Notes: generated from the sequence alone by a model not told the origin. Shown: positions 1-9,760, numbered from the stretch's first letter. The stretch: DNA of 64,000 nucleotides from Tunturibacter psychrotolerans (GCF_040359615.1 NZ_CP132942.1:5555636-5619635), one strand, 5' to 3'. A program made the numbers and translations.

Positions 1-557
1 CGCCAGGTGTCCTTCTGAGGAACGTGATTTGGAACCACGATGTGGCTCATCTCGTTCAGCGCCTCGGTGTGGGGGAAGAGCGAAGCTGTATGCCCATCAT
101 CACCCATACCAAGCAACACCAGGTCGAAGGTAGGGGTCTCCGCGCCTTCGAGCTTGAACGAATTACGAATCGTCGACTCGTAACGCGCCGCCGCAACCTC
201 AGGAGCAAGCTCGCCCTCCATCCTGTGGACGCGTTCGGCCACCAGCGGAACCTTCGAGAGCAGCGCCTCGTTGGTCATGCGGTAGTTCGACTCAGCATTG
301 TCAGGTGGTACGCAGCGCTCGTCGACCCAATAGAGCTCGAGCTTGTCCCACGGTACCTGCTTCAGAAACGGCTCAGCAGGATCCGCCAGTTGGCCGAACA
401 TCGTCTTGGGCGTTGTGCCACCGGAGATGGCAATGCGAGCCAAACCACGCGCTGCGGCGGCCTTCACCACGGCATCCGTAAACAGCTGTGCTCCGGCGCG
501 AGCCGTGGCCGCCGGTGTTGGTGATACTCGATAGGTGACCGAAACAGGACGTGGCAT
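1..557 (-). CDS. pgl: 6-phosphogluconolactonase (partial, C-terminus beyond left edge)
   Basis: Hydrolyses 6-phosphogluconolactone to 6-phosphogluconate, the second step of the oxidative pentose phosphate pathway, in the cytosol. Reading the minus strand from an ATG at 555-557 gives 185 codons that stay open to the window edge. Visible family motifs are an early AISGGTTPKTMF segment (sugar-phosphate isomerase-like fold), YWVDERCVPPDNAESNY about one third in, and LLGMGDDGHTASLFP near the cut end, all diagnostic of the DevB/SOL-type lactonase. It lies 172 bp downstream of zwf on the same strand with a hairpin between them, so it may be read through from zwf or have its own promoter. The start is the first ATG after a break in homology; the missing end is only due to the window edge. 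Confidence 0.9.
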   Translation of the reverse strand, partial: MPRPVSVTYRVSPTPAATARAGAQLFTDAVVKAAAARGLARIAISGGTTPKTMFGQLADPAEPFLKQVPWDKLELYWVDERCVPPDNAESNYRMTNEALLSKVPLVAERVHRMEGELAPEVAAARYESTIRNSFKLEGAETPTFDLVLLGMGDDGHTASLFPHTEALNEMSHIVVPNHVPQKDTW

Positions 558-610
558 AGGGATCTCGCAAAGGTGAAATGGAAGTACGAACAACCCTTGA
601 AACGGATGAA

Positions 611-639
611 CTCCGGAACGAGTTTCACACGTTCCGGAG
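611..639 (-). terminator. Hairpin between zwf and pgl
   Basis: A perfect 10-bp inverted repeat (CTCCGGAACG at 611-620, CGTTCCGGAG at 630-639) with a 9-nt loop lies in the zwf-pgl gap. On the minus strand it is followed by TTCATCC rather than a clean U-tract, so it may attenuate rather than fully terminate the zwf transcript. Confidence 0.45.
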
Positions 640-729
640 TCCAACCGAACATTTTGATGCATAACCACTAAAACCGGCGTCTTGTCAGAATCAGAGATCC
701 GATCTGCAGTATGCCGTCTCGCGAAAGCT

Positions 730-2277
730 CTACAGCGGCTGCCACTTCCGGCCATCCTTCGCCAGAAGTTCATCCGCGCAGTCCGGCCCTTCGGAGCCCG
801 CTGCGTAGTTTGGAAAGTGCTTGCCTTCGACCTTGGCCCACGCCTCGAGGATCGGTGTAAACAGCGCCCAGGTCGCCTCAACGCCATCGCGGTGCGCAAA
901 CAACGTCGCATCGCCAAGCATCGCATCGAGCAGCAGCCGCTCATAACCGTTCGCCGACGACTTGCCGAACGCATCCGCATAGCTGAACGCCATGTTCACC
1001 TGCGCCAGATTCGTCGTCGGGCCAGGAACCTTCGCACCAAACTGCAGCGAGATCCCCTCGTCGGGCTGAATCCGCATCGTGATGACGTTCGGCTCGATGT
1101 TGTCGCCGGTGCTGTTGGACTTGAACAGGTGCAACGGCGGCTGTTTGAAGACAATCGTCACTTCTGTCACGCGCTTCGCCAGCCTCTTCCCAGCGCGAAG
1201 ATAGAACGGAACCCCGGCCCAGCGCCAGTTCTCGATCTCAACCCGAATCGCCGCAAAGGTCTCAGTGCTCGAGGTCGGAGAGACGCGATCTTCCTGCCGA
1301 TAACCAACAACGTCCTTGCCATCCACCTTGCCCGGACCATACTGTCCACGCACCGTGTTGTTGACGGGAATCCCCTCAATCGCACGCCACACCTTCAGCT
1401 TCTCGGTACGCACTGCCCCAGCCTCGAACGAGTCTGGCGGTTCCATCGCCACAAACGAAAGAACCTCCATCACATGGTTCTGCAACACATCGCGAACAGC
1501 ACCGGCCTTCTCATAAAACGGTCCGCGCCCTTCGATACCAATCGACTCAGCAGCCGTGATCTCGACATGGTCAATGTAGTTACGATTCCAGACCGGCTCA
1601 AAGATCCCGTTACCAAAACGAAATACGAGAATATTCTGAACGGTCTCTTTGCCAAGATAGTGATCGATACGGAAGATCTGATCTTCGGCCAGCACATCGT
1701 TGATCTCGTCGTTGAGCTTTCTCGCCGACTCAAGATCAGTGCCAAACGGCTTCTCGATGATCACGCGCACCCAATGCTTATCCCCAGCTTCCGGCTTGGC
1801 CATGCCATGCTTGCCCAAACGTCGCGTAATGTCCGCGAAGAACTCCGGCGCGACTGCAAGATAGAACAGTCGATTGCCCTTGGTGTTGAACTTGCCATCA
1901 AGCTCTGCCAGATGCGCCTTCAGTTTGTCGAATCCGGCGTCATCGTCAAACTCTGTCGCAAAGTAGGAAACGCGATCCATAAACGGCTTCAACTTCGGAT
2001 CATTCTCCTCAACTCCGCCGCCCTTCATAATCCCGTCTTTCATATCAGGACCAAACGTAGCGCTCAGGTCGCGACGCGCAACACCGACCACCGCGAAATC
2101 CTTCGGCAAAAGTCCCGACTGATCCAGGTGATAAAGCGCAGGCAGAAGCTTGCGCTTCGTAAGATCACCCGAAGCGCCGAAGATAACAACGATGCATGGC
2201 TCTGGAATGCGCTCACCCTTCTTGGTGGCATCCGCCGCCGCTGCCGATACGCCAACTGGTACTGTGCTTGTGCTCAT
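730..2277 (-). CDS. zwf: Glucose-6-phosphate 1-dehydrogenase
   Basis: Oxidises glucose 6-phosphate to 6-phosphogluconolactone with reduction of NADP+, entry to the oxidative pentose phosphate pathway. The 515-residue product has the usual family length. The N-terminal nucleotide-binding motif GASGDLTKRKL starts at residue 34, EKPFG lies near residue 175, and the signature RIDHYLGKE (substrate-binding and catalytic His) spans about 203-211. The ATG at 2277 is preceded by AAGGAG with an 8-nt spacer. It lies about 100 bp downstream of the 6-phosphogluconate dehydrogenase gene in the same direction and upstream of pgl, so all three enzymes of the oxidative branch are clustered. No anomaly is seen. 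Confidence 0.97.
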   Translation of the reverse strand: MSTSTVPVGVSAAAADATKKGERIPEPCIVVIFGASGDLTKRKLLPALYHLDQSGLLPKDFAVVGVARRDLSATFGPDMKDGIMKGGGVEENDPKLKPFMDRVSYFATEFDDDAGFDKLKAHLAELDGKFNTKGNRLFYLAVAPEFFADITRRLGKHGMAKPEAGDKHWVRVIIEKPFGTDLESARKLNDEINDVLAEDQIFRIDHYLGKETVQNILVFRFGNGIFEPVWNRNYIDHVEITAAESIGIEGRGPFYEKAGAVRDVLQNHVMEVLSFVAMEPPDSFEAGAVRTEKLKVWRAIEGIPVNNTVRGQYGPGKVDGKDVVGYRQEDRVSPTSSTETFAAIRVEIENWRWAGVPFYLRAGKRLAKRVTEVTIVFKQPPLHLFKSNSTGDNIEPNVITMRIQPDEGISLQFGAKVPGPTTNLAQVNMAFSYADAFGKSSANGYERLLLDAMLGDATLFAHRDGVEATWALFTPILEAWAKVEGKHFPNYAAGSEGPDCADELLAKDGRKWQPL

Positions 2278-2380
2278 AATCTGCTCCTTACAAAACCTTC
2301 CATGCTGTGCCCACAGATAAACCGCCAGGCGTTGGAGTTCAAAGTACGCGCCGGATCCGTCCCGCGCACGTCCAGCAAAA

Positions 2381-3286
2381 CTACGACTTCTTCACGTCGT
2401 GACCACCAAAAGCTCCTCGCATAATCGAGATCATGCGATCCGTAAAATTATTCTCCTCCCGCGAGCGAATACGGCGAATCAACGACTCCGTAATCACCGG
2501 CGCGGAAACGTTCAGATCGATCGCCTCCGTCACCGTCCAACGCCCTTCGCCCGAATCCGGAACATAAGCCTCCAGCCCATCCAGCGTAGGATTCTTCGCC
2601 AGCGCATCGGCCGTCAAATCCAGCAGCCACGAACGCACCACCGAACCCTTCTGCCAGATCTTCGATATCTGCGTCAGATCGAGATCCAAAGGCTTCTTCG
2701 CTTTCATGATCGAGAAGCCCTCTGCATACGCCTGCATCATGCCATATTCGATGCCATTATGAACCATCTTCACGAAGTGACCAGCACCCGAGGGCCCAAC
2801 ATGCCCCCAGCCCTCGTTCTTTGCAGGAGCCAGCGTCTCGAAGATCGGCCTCAACCGCTCCACCGGCTCCTTATCGCCGCCGATCATCATGCTGTAACCC
2901 TCTTTCAAACCCCACACGCCGCCCGAAGTACCGCAGTCAACGTAGTTGAACCCTTTGTTCGTCGCCTCTGCATGTCGGCGCTGCGTATCTTTATAGTTCG
3001 AGTTACCGCCATCGATAAACGTGTCACCCTTCTGCATCAGCGGCTCAAGCTTCGCAATCGTCTGATCGACCGGATCACCCGACGGCACCATGATCCACAC
3101 CGCGCGGGGCGCAGCAAGATTTTTTACCAGTTCTTCGAGCGAGTTCACTCCCACCGAACCGTTCGCCGTAAGCTTCGCTGTCGCGTCTTTATTGAAGTCG
3201 AAGCCAACGACCTTATGACCTGCAAGACGTAGCCGTTCTGCCATGTTGAAGCCCATCTTGCCAAGTCCGATAATTCCCAGTTCCAT
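2381..3286 (-). CDS. gnd: 6-phosphogluconate dehydrogenase, short (NAD-type) form
   Basis: Decarboxylates 6-phosphogluconate to ribulose 5-phosphate. The product is 301 residues, matching the short GntZ/YqeC-type class rather than the ~470-residue Gnd of enterobacteria; that class usually prefers NAD+, which here is inference. Motifs: Rossmann GLGKMG at 7-12, DGGNSNY at 92-98, the GTSGGVWG substrate loop at 119-126, and GAGHFVKMVHNGIEYG at 167-182 containing the catalytic Lys and His-Asn pair. A strong GGAAGG Shine-Dalgarno precedes the ATG. The gene starts 14 bp after the HAD hydrolase ends, so the two are probably co-transcribed. Confidence 0.95.
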   Translation of the reverse strand: MELGIIGLGKMGFNMAERLRLAGHKVVGFDFNKDATAKLTANGSVGVNSLEELVKNLAAPRAVWIMVPSGDPVDQTIAKLEPLMQKGDTFIDGGNSNYKDTQRRHAEATNKGFNYVDCGTSGGVWGLKEGYSMMIGGDKEPVERLRPIFETLAPAKNEGWGHVGPSGAGHFVKMVHNGIEYGMMQAYAEGFSIMKAKKPLDLDLTQISKIWQKGSVVRSWLLDLTADALAKNPTLDGLEAYVPDSGEGRWTVTEAIDLNVSAPVITESLIRRIRSREENNFTDRMISIMRGAFGGHDVKKS

Positions 3287-3299
3287 CTATCTTCCTTCC

Positions 3300-3932
3300 T
3301 TATGCGGCGCGTAGACCGAGTTGTGCAAGCTCATCTCTGAGCTGAGTTGGTGATTCAAAGCGAATCGCCCGCATGCCGAGAGATCCCGCGGCAATACAGT
3401 TTTCAACGTTGTCATCGATAAAAAGAGCGGTCTCCGCCAGATGACCCGAGATCTCGATCGCTGCGCGATAGATTTCAGGATGCGGCTTCATCTCATGCAC
3501 GTAACCGGAGCAGATGAAATAGTCAAAGAAAGGCCTCAGTCGAAAAGCATCCAGCCGGTGCTCATTCAGTTCGCGGCTTTCATTGTTCAGCGTCGCCAGC
3601 TTATACCGGCTCGAAGTGCCGAGCTTCCCAAGAATGTCTAAGCTCTCCGGATGAAGGATCTTGCTTTCAGCGCAGACCTGCGGCCACAATTCACTGAACG
3701 TGATATTTGGGTTTTGATTCAGAACAGTCAGATTGAAGAAGTGCTCAGCCGTTGAAAGCCCTCGCTCCCAGAAGTAGTTCGCTTCTTCATGACGCGACTC
3801 GTAATCGGCCAGATCCACGCCGAGCCTGGTCAAAACTTCCTTCCGCTGGCCTCTATCCCACCCATTAGTAAGCAAAACCCCACCTACATCCCAGAAGATC
3901 GTCTTGATCTTGATGTTCGAGGAAGATCTCAC
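3300..3932 (-). CDS. HAD-superfamily hydrolase (HAD-IA type phosphatase)
   Basis: A 210-residue haloacid dehalogenase-like hydrolase, probably a small-molecule phosphatase. Motif I is FWDVGGVLL around residue 15, with the nucleophile Asp but Gly at the +2 position where phosphatases usually carry a second Asp, as seen in many HAD-IA proteins annotated from FDLGGVL-type motifs. Motif II is TLNNES, motif III the Lys in MKPHPEIY, and motif IV LFIDDNVENC near residue 180. It starts with GTG inside a GTGA overlap with the stop of the upstream SDR gene, so translation is coupled. Its substrate cannot be read from sequence; the setting suggests a sugar phosphate. Confidence 0.85.
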   Translation of the reverse strand: MRSSSNIKIKTIFWDVGGVLLTNGWDRGQRKEVLTRLGVDLADYESRHEEANYFWERGLSTAEHFFNLTVLNQNPNITFSELWPQVCAESKILHPESLDILGKLGTSSRYKLATLNNESRELNEHRLDAFRLRPFFDYFICSGYVHEMKPHPEIYRAAIEISGHLAETALFIDDNVENCIAAGSLGMRAIRFESPTQLRDELAQLGLRAA

Positions 3933-4780
3933 TTACCCTCCGGAAAATCTGCCCCGACCGTCACCTGCTCCCACGCAGCGATCTCCTTTTGCCAGTTATC
4001 CAGCTTGCCGCGAAATCGTTGCAGCGCGCTACGACCCAACAAAAGATGCAGCGGCGGATTGGGAGTTTCGACGACCTGAATCATCGCCTGAACCGCACGC
4101 ACAGGATCGCCCGGCTGCTTCCCATCATTCTCCACGAAGTACTTCCGCATGTTGGCAGCAGTCTTGTCGTAGTCCGCGATCTTCGTCTTCGCAATCACTC
4201 CAGAGCGGCCCAGAAAATCAGTGCGGAACGGGCCCGGTTCAATGACCGTGACATGTATCCCCAGTGGCGCAAGCTCCGCAGCCAGTGCCTCCGAAAGCCC
4301 TTCCACTGCGAACTTGGTCGCGTTGTACATCCCGATGCCCTGGCCGCCGATCAGGCCGCCGATCGACGAAAGGTTGAGAATGTGTCCGCTGCGCTGCTTT
4401 CGAAGATGAGGCAGAAAAGCACGCGTGACCTTCAAGAGACCGAAGACGTTGGTTTCAAACATCGGCATAAATTCCGCCTCTGAAACCTCTTCAATCGCAC
4501 CGGCAACCCCATAGCCCGCATTGTTCACCAGAACATCCACCTGGCCGAACTGCGCAAACGCCTGGGTCACTGCCGAATCCACTTGACCGGCGTCGGTCAC
4601 ATCAAGAGCTAAGACCCTCGCCGTCTGCGGATATTGTTTTTCTAAATCTGCAACCTTGTCGAGCTTTCGAGCTGTCGCAACGACCTTACCGCCAGACTTA
4701 AGAACCCCTTCGGCGAGGAGTCGGCCAAATCCGGTGGACGCTCCCGTGATGAACCAGACACGTTGAATCGATTGAGTCAT
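3929..4780 (-). CDS. SDR-family NAD(P)-dependent oxidoreductase
   Basis: A classical short-chain dehydrogenase of 283 residues when started at the ATG at 4780; the frame stays open upstream to 4864 but that extension has no family similarity. It shows the cofactor motif TGASTGFG near the N-terminus, NNAGYG, the catalytic Ser in LNLSSIGG, and YNATK with catalytic Tyr and Lys. The stretch resembles the group annotated as oxidoreductases of the DltE/retinol-dehydrogenase-like type with LNLSSIGGLIGGQG. Substrate unknown. Its stop overlaps the GTG start of the HAD hydrolase by four bases. Confidence 0.88.
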   Translation of the reverse strand: MTQSIQRVWFITGASTGFGRLLAEGVLKSGGKVVATARKLDKVADLEKQYPQTARVLALDVTDAGQVDSAVTQAFAQFGQVDVLVNNAGYGVAGAIEEVSEAEFMPMFETNVFGLLKVTRAFLPHLRKQRSGHILNLSSIGGLIGGQGIGMYNATKFAVEGLSEALAAELAPLGIHVTVIEPGPFRTDFLGRSGVIAKTKIADYDKTAANMRKYFVENDGKQPGDPVRAVQAMIQVVETPNPPLHLLLGRSALQRFRGKLDNWQKEIAAWEQVTVGADFPEGK

Positions 4781-4964
4781 GATCTCCAATGCTCCAAAGG
4801 CTGCGTCTCTCGGGCCAACTCGATGAAATTCGCTCGGCTCCGACGAGCAACATCGCTCCTGCAATCAGCCTTCATAGTGTTCAGGATAAGATGCTCGGGC
4901 CTAGCCGCAAGGCGCAAATGAGTCGCAATCAGGCTTGAGTAGACACGGAGTATGTTGCCAAACG

Positions 4965-4994
4965 GTAAAAGGCGGGGCAATCAGCCCCGCCTTC
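4965..4994 (-). terminator. Rho-independent terminator after transketolase
   Basis: A perfect 10-bp stem (AAGGCGGGGC at 4969-4978, GCCCCGCCTT at 4984-4993) with a 5-nt loop lies immediately beyond the transketolase stop. On the minus strand the stem runs into TTTTACC, a short U-tract. It implies that transketolase is not tightly co-transcribed with the SDR/HAD/gnd genes downstream. Confidence 0.8.
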
Positions 4995-4998
4995 TCGT

Positions 4999-6996
4999 CT
5001 ACTTCTTCACCAGCTTTTTGGCGTGCTCCACTACGTTCGCAACGCTGAAACCTAGCTTATCCAAAGCGATCGCTCCAGGTGATGAAGCACCGAAACGATC
5101 CAGGCCGATTACACCGCCGTTATGGCCGACGTACTTGTACCATCCCAGCGTTGCGCCAGCTTCTACGGCCAGCTTCGGCGTAGCTTCCGGCAACAACTTC
5201 GCTTTGTACTCGTCGCTCTGCTCGTCGTAGATATGGAAGCTCGGCATCGAAACAACAGTTGCGTTGATGCCCGCGGCCTTCAACTCTTCAGCAGCCTTCG
5301 TGATCAGTCCAACCTCGGACCCAGTCGCGATGAGGATCAGATCCTTGCCATGCGAAACCACTTCGTACGCACCGAAGCGCGCACCAGCACGTGCAATCGT
5401 CGCATCGATCGTCGGCAGATCCTGACGCGACAGCGCCATGAAGCTCGCGCTCTTGCGCTCCAGCGCCAACTGCCAGCAAGCCGCTGTCTCATTCGCATCC
5501 GCCGGACGGAAGTCAGTGAGATGAGGAATGACACGCAGGCTCATCAGTTGTTCGACTGGCTGGTGGGTCGGTCCATCCTCGCCCAGTCCGATCGAATCGT
5601 GCGTGAAGATGAACAAAGAGTGCAAGCCCATCAGCGCAGCCAGACGCAGTGCATTGCGGCAGTAGTCCGAGAACGTAAAAAATGTCGAGCCAAACGGAAT
5701 CAATCCACCGTGTGCTGCCATGCCATTCACCGCCGCGCACATGCCGAACTCGCGCACGCCGAAGAACACATTACGTCCCGCAGGGTCCACATGAAAACTT
5801 GGTGAATCTTTGAAGATCGTCTTGGTGGAAGCAGTCAGATCGGCCGCACCACCAAAAAGCTCCGGCACCACGTTCTCAATCGCCTGCATCACAGCTTGTC
5901 CGGCGTTACGCGTGGCCATCGGCTTCTCAGTGGGGAAGGTCGGAATCTTCTTCTCCCATCCCTCGGCCATCTTGGCCTTGATCGTCCGGTCAAACTGAGC
6001 CGACGGTTCCGGATAGGCCTTCGCGTACTCCTCAAACTCCGCCGTCCACGAAGCATGCAGGTCTTTGCCGCGCAGCTTGATCGTGTCCCAGTTTTTGCGA
6101 GCCTCGTCGGGAACGTAGAAGCTCTTGTCCTCAGGCCAACCAAGGTTCTTCTTGGTCTCCTTCGTTGCCTCAGGTCCCATTGCCTCACCGTGAACCTTGT
6201 TCGTGCCGGCCTTCGGGCTGCCATAACCGATCACTGTGCGCACGCGGATCAATGAAGGCTTCGCCGTCTCAGCCTTAGCAGCAAGAATCGCCTTCTCAAT
6301 CGCTACCAGATCGTTTCCATCAGCAACATACTGAACGTGCCAGTGGTAGCCCTCGAAACGCTTGGTCACATCCTCGGTGAACGACAGCTCCGTCGGTCCA
6401 TCGAGGGAGATCAGGTTGTCGTCGTAAAGCACAATCAGCTTGCCGAGAGCTAGCGTTCCGGCCAGCGAAGCAGCCTCGTGCGAGATGCCTTCCATCATGT
6501 CGCCATCACCGCAGAGCACATACGTGTGGTGATCGACGATGTTGTACGTATCGCGGTTGTAAACCGCAGCCTGATGCCGTTCAGCGATCGCCAGGCCGAC
6601 TGCCATTGCGAAACCCTGTCCAAGCGGTCCAGTCGTAACCTCGACACCAGGAGCCTCGCCTCGCTCCGGATGCCCCGGAGTGTGCGAACCCCACTGCCGG
6701 AACTGCTCCAGCTGCGACATCGGCAGATCGTAACCAGAGAGATGAAGCGCACCGTACAGCAGCGCCGAAGCGTGTCCGTTCGAGAGAACAAACCGGTCCC
6801 GATCGATCCACTGCGGATCGGACGGATCGTGCTTCATGATCTTGTGGTAGAGCAGATAAGCGATCGGAGAGCATCCAAGCGGCGCTCCTGGGTGCCCCGA
6901 CTTTGCCTTCTCCACCATATCGACGGCGAGAAAGCGGAGGGCGTTGATGGAGATCTGGTCAATTTCGTGCTGCTTCGAATCCTGCTGTTCGCTCAT
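4999..6996 (-). CDS. tkt: Transketolase
   Basis: Thiamine-diphosphate enzyme moving two-carbon units between ketoses and aldoses in the non-oxidative pentose phosphate pathway. The 665-residue protein is of full family length. It shows the GHPGAPLG segment near residue 35, GHASALLYG, the ThDP motif GDGDMMEGISHEA near residue 165, and the transketolase signature HDSIGLGEDGPTHQPVEQ in the central pyrimidine-binding domain. The ATG at 6996 is preceded by GAGGAAT. It is the first gene after a ~110-bp gap from the GH15 gene, and its product links with the gnd/zwf/pgl products next door. Confidence 0.97.
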   Translation of the reverse strand: MSEQQDSKQHEIDQISINALRFLAVDMVEKAKSGHPGAPLGCSPIAYLLYHKIMKHDPSDPQWIDRDRFVLSNGHASALLYGALHLSGYDLPMSQLEQFRQWGSHTPGHPERGEAPGVEVTTGPLGQGFAMAVGLAIAERHQAAVYNRDTYNIVDHHTYVLCGDGDMMEGISHEAASLAGTLALGKLIVLYDDNLISLDGPTELSFTEDVTKRFEGYHWHVQYVADGNDLVAIEKAILAAKAETAKPSLIRVRTVIGYGSPKAGTNKVHGEAMGPEATKETKKNLGWPEDKSFYVPDEARKNWDTIKLRGKDLHASWTAEFEEYAKAYPEPSAQFDRTIKAKMAEGWEKKIPTFPTEKPMATRNAGQAVMQAIENVVPELFGGAADLTASTKTIFKDSPSFHVDPAGRNVFFGVREFGMCAAVNGMAAHGGLIPFGSTFFTFSDYCRNALRLAALMGLHSLFIFTHDSIGLGEDGPTHQPVEQLMSLRVIPHLTDFRPADANETAACWQLALERKSASFMALSRQDLPTIDATIARAGARFGAYEVVSHGKDLILIATGSEVGLITKAAEELKAAGINATVVSMPSFHIYDEQSDEYKAKLLPEATPKLAVEAGATLGWYKYVGHNGGVIGLDRFGASSPGAIALDKLGFSVANVVEHAKKLVKK

Positions 6997-7104
6997 TATT
7001 CCTCTACCTTTTATTGAGAGATTCGTGAACCGTTCACGGTGCTGAATCTGGAAGATTTGGTCAAACTCTAACAGTGTACTAGCGGGGCCGGACTTGCTGC
7101 ATCC

Positions 7105-9561
7105 TTACACCTTGGTAGATGCCGGAACCGCATTGATAGCAACATCAATATTTCGTCCCAGCCAACGATCCTGCTGGTCCTCTACCGGGTACGCAAGCGT
7201 AAACGTGATCTTGCCTATCTGGTCGGCTCCCGTTGAGATATCCACAAATGATCCGGAAAACCCTACAGAGCGCGATTCGACCCTGAGTGTCGTCGCCCAG
7301 TTGTCATACGTGTAGACGGCATAAAAAGACTCCCGGTCGACGATGCGAAGCGTGTGTCCCGAAAGGAGCGAGCAGATGGGCCGGCCTGGCTCGAATATCT
7401 CGATATGGTTACTAAACGTGCGCTTTTCATTCGCGACGGCATAGCGGTCTTCCACAGCCTTGATCCGATCAAACACCCGCCCATCGGCCGCCGAACGCAG
7501 TAGCTTCAAATACTCTGCATGAGCCCATACTAGCGGTTGAGCCGAACCGGCCGATCGACCCCGATACATCCCTCTCGAAGGAATATCGTAATAGTCCCAG
7601 ACCTGTTCAGGAAGCATTCCACCAACCGAACTGAACTGTTCGATTGCCTTGATGTACTGGCTGAAATCGCTCCCCGCACAAAGCTCGTAGTGTCCTCTCT
7701 CGCCGGTCAGAATCGGCCACGCGCGGCCCTGCCCTGAACCGTCATACGGGCCGCCATCCTTCTTTTGTCCGTATCCGTCGTGGTTGTAGCGCCGCCAGGA
7801 GTCTCCAAATGGCGTTTCGATCTTCAGAACGTGATCGACCACCTTCAGCGAATCGACGATCAACGGATCATCCGGCCGCCGAATCCCATACCGCACAAGC
7901 TCCAAGAAGCCTCCATCGATCACCTCGCGGGCCTCGAACACATTCCTCTCGCCAGGCTCACGATTATTAATTCGAATCATCCCCGGGGGCAGCGAGACAT
8001 CATGAAACGGCTCCCCCTTGGCTGGCGGACGGATTCGCATGTAATGATACTTCACATCCGGATGCAAAACGCCCTCGGTCGTAGTAGTCCACTCATCCAG
8101 ATGCGCCTCAATCCAGTCCGCATATGTCTCCAGATAGTCTGCCAACTCCACCGACTCGCGATCCCGAGCAATATCCGCCGCGCAGATCAACCCGGAGATC
8201 ACCGCCGCCAGCGTCGATGGCGAATACCCCGCCGCCTCCTCCCAGCGTTCCTGCTGTGTCACCGGAGCATACCGCACCAGAAACGCCGCAGCCCGCTCGA
8301 CAAACGGAAACACGTCAAAATTCCCCAGCCCATTTTGCTTCCAAAGACGCCACGCCAGAATGATCGGAAACGCAACCTCGTCCAGCTGAATCCCCGTCCA
8401 GTAAGGGGTCCCATCAATCCAGAAATTCTGTGCAAAGCTTCCGTCCGGCTTCTGCGTACACGCCAGATACACCAACGCCCGCAGCGCCGTATCGGTCCTC
8501 CCACACGCCAGCAGAGCACTCGCCGTCTGCACCATATCCCGAGTCCAAACCAGGTGGTAGCCGCCCAGGTCCGAGTCACCCTTCGACGCTCCCCACGGCA
8601 CCGAGGCCGACGCAATAAACGCGCCCGAGTACGTCTTATCCTCATGCGTCAGCAGCACATTGTGGCTAATCCCCATCAGCTTGCCGCCGTCAGTCGACGC
8701 CTTCGCCAGCCGCGCCGGCGAGCTCACCCGTTTCCACTGATCCACAAAGCGCTTCTGATGATCTGCATAAGGCGTCGCCAGCGTCTGCATCATCTGCGCA
8801 ATGGCAGCGTGATGACCGTCGCCAAACGAGATCGCGATCGTAAACTCCGGATTCTCCGCAATATCGATCTCGCCCATAACGGCGAGATTGCCGTCGAGAG
8901 CCTGACCAAACTGCCAGCTCATTCGCATGTCCTGTGTCAGATTCTGGAAGCCGTCGCTGGAGCCAACATAACCACACGAAGACCTGATAAAACCGCAGCT
9001 CGCGCCAAAAGCCAGTGAGGTCTCGCCCTTCCACGCCAACACACACCGCTGTCCCGCCACATCGATCGATCGAGCCGAGTTCCCCGCTCCGCCACCGTTG
9101 AGATGAGGCGCCAGCAGCGCGTAGCACTTCAGCCGCGACAGAACCTCTTTATCCCCGCTTATCTTCACGTTCATCAGCACTACCGGATGATGCGGATCGC
9201 TGATGAACTCCTTGGTCACCGTGTAACGACCATCCAGATCGCTCGCTACAACCCTGACCGCAGGCGCAGCGCTATCGATGTAATGGAAGTCATATTCGAA
9301 GTTGCGCTTCTCTTCGTGGATGAAAGTCTCGCCATCGCTGAACAGCAGCTCCATATCGCGAGTCTGCGGACGGTCGATCGTCGGGTAATAGATCTCGTTC
9401 AAGGTTCCGTGCGAAACCGTAAACCACACACGACTCGAAGCCGCATAGGCGGTGGCTACAGCATCCTTCTCGCTCGAAGTCCAGCGAGGTTCCAGCCCAG
9501 GAGCCCCAAATGCGGGTCCATCGTCGTCAAGCCAACGGTAAGAAGCGGTTAGGTCGTTCAT
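7105..9561 (-). CDS. Glycoside hydrolase family 15 protein (glucoamylase-like)
   Basis: An 818-residue enzyme predicted to release beta-D-glucose from alpha-glucan chain ends or from isomalto-oligosaccharides. An N-terminal beta-sandwich (roughly residues 20-280) precedes an (alpha/alpha)6 barrel. The barrel contains WTRDMVQTASALLACG, a candidate general acid in WTGIQLDEVAFPI, and the candidate catalytic base in GGMLPEQVWDYYD, as in bacterial GH15 glucoamylases and glucodextranases. No signal peptide is visible, so action in the cytoplasm (glycogen or imported oligosaccharide) is more likely than export. It is divergent from sodA across 199 bp and precedes transketolase on the same strand; released glucose could feed that pathway. 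Confidence 0.9.
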   Translation of the reverse strand: MNDLTASYRWLDDDGPAFGAPGLEPRWTSSEKDAVATAYAASSRVWFTVSHGTLNEIYYPTIDRPQTRDMELLFSDGETFIHEEKRNFEYDFHYIDSAAPAVRVVASDLDGRYTVTKEFISDPHHPVVLMNVKISGDKEVLSRLKCYALLAPHLNGGGAGNSARSIDVAGQRCVLAWKGETSLAFGASCGFIRSSCGYVGSSDGFQNLTQDMRMSWQFGQALDGNLAVMGEIDIAENPEFTIAISFGDGHHAAIAQMMQTLATPYADHQKRFVDQWKRVSSPARLAKASTDGGKLMGISHNVLLTHEDKTYSGAFIASASVPWGASKGDSDLGGYHLVWTRDMVQTASALLACGRTDTALRALVYLACTQKPDGSFAQNFWIDGTPYWTGIQLDEVAFPIILAWRLWKQNGLGNFDVFPFVERAAAFLVRYAPVTQQERWEEAAGYSPSTLAAVISGLICAADIARDRESVELADYLETYADWIEAHLDEWTTTTEGVLHPDVKYHYMRIRPPAKGEPFHDVSLPPGMIRINNREPGERNVFEAREVIDGGFLELVRYGIRRPDDPLIVDSLKVVDHVLKIETPFGDSWRRYNHDGYGQKKDGGPYDGSGQGRAWPILTGERGHYELCAGSDFSQYIKAIEQFSSVGGMLPEQVWDYYDIPSRGMYRGRSAGSAQPLVWAHAEYLKLLRSAADGRVFDRIKAVEDRYAVANEKRTFSNHIEIFEPGRPICSLLSGHTLRIVDRESFYAVYTYDNWATTLRVESRSVGFSGSFVDISTGADQIGKITFTLAYPVEDQQDRWLGRNIDVAINAVPASTKV

Positions 9562-9700
9562 TTGTACCTATTAGAGCGCAAATCTCCGACCTTGGTTACA
9601 TTCCTCCGTCAACGGGCGATGAATCCGCAGGTAGTCTATGATTTTGGAGGGTCAGGCGAACTTCCCGAGTGCATCGCGCGCCCTCCGGACAGCATCGAAC

Positions 9701-9731
9701 TCAGTCAGGCGGTCAGGATCCTCCTGACTGA
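9701..9731. promoter_or_regulatory. 9-bp inverted repeat in the sodA leader
   Basis: TCAGTCAGG (9701-9709) and CCTGACTGA (9723-9731) form a perfect inverted repeat with a 13-nt spacer. It lies 17 nt upstream of the AGGAG ribosome-binding site of sodA. It could be a leader hairpin or a regulator site; the sequence alone does not decide. Confidence 0.35.
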
Positions 9732-9760
9732 CACCAACGAACGACGACAGGAGAACTACT

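Noticed and set aside
682..2424. Long plus-strand open frame antisense to zwf
   Set aside because: It is a by-product of GC-rich codon bias; the minus strand encodes a full glucose-6-phosphate dehydrogenase with all motifs.
7765..9018. Plus-strand 417-codon frame opposite the GH15 gene
   Set aside because: Arg/Pro-rich antisense product without family features; the GH15 gene occupies the strand.
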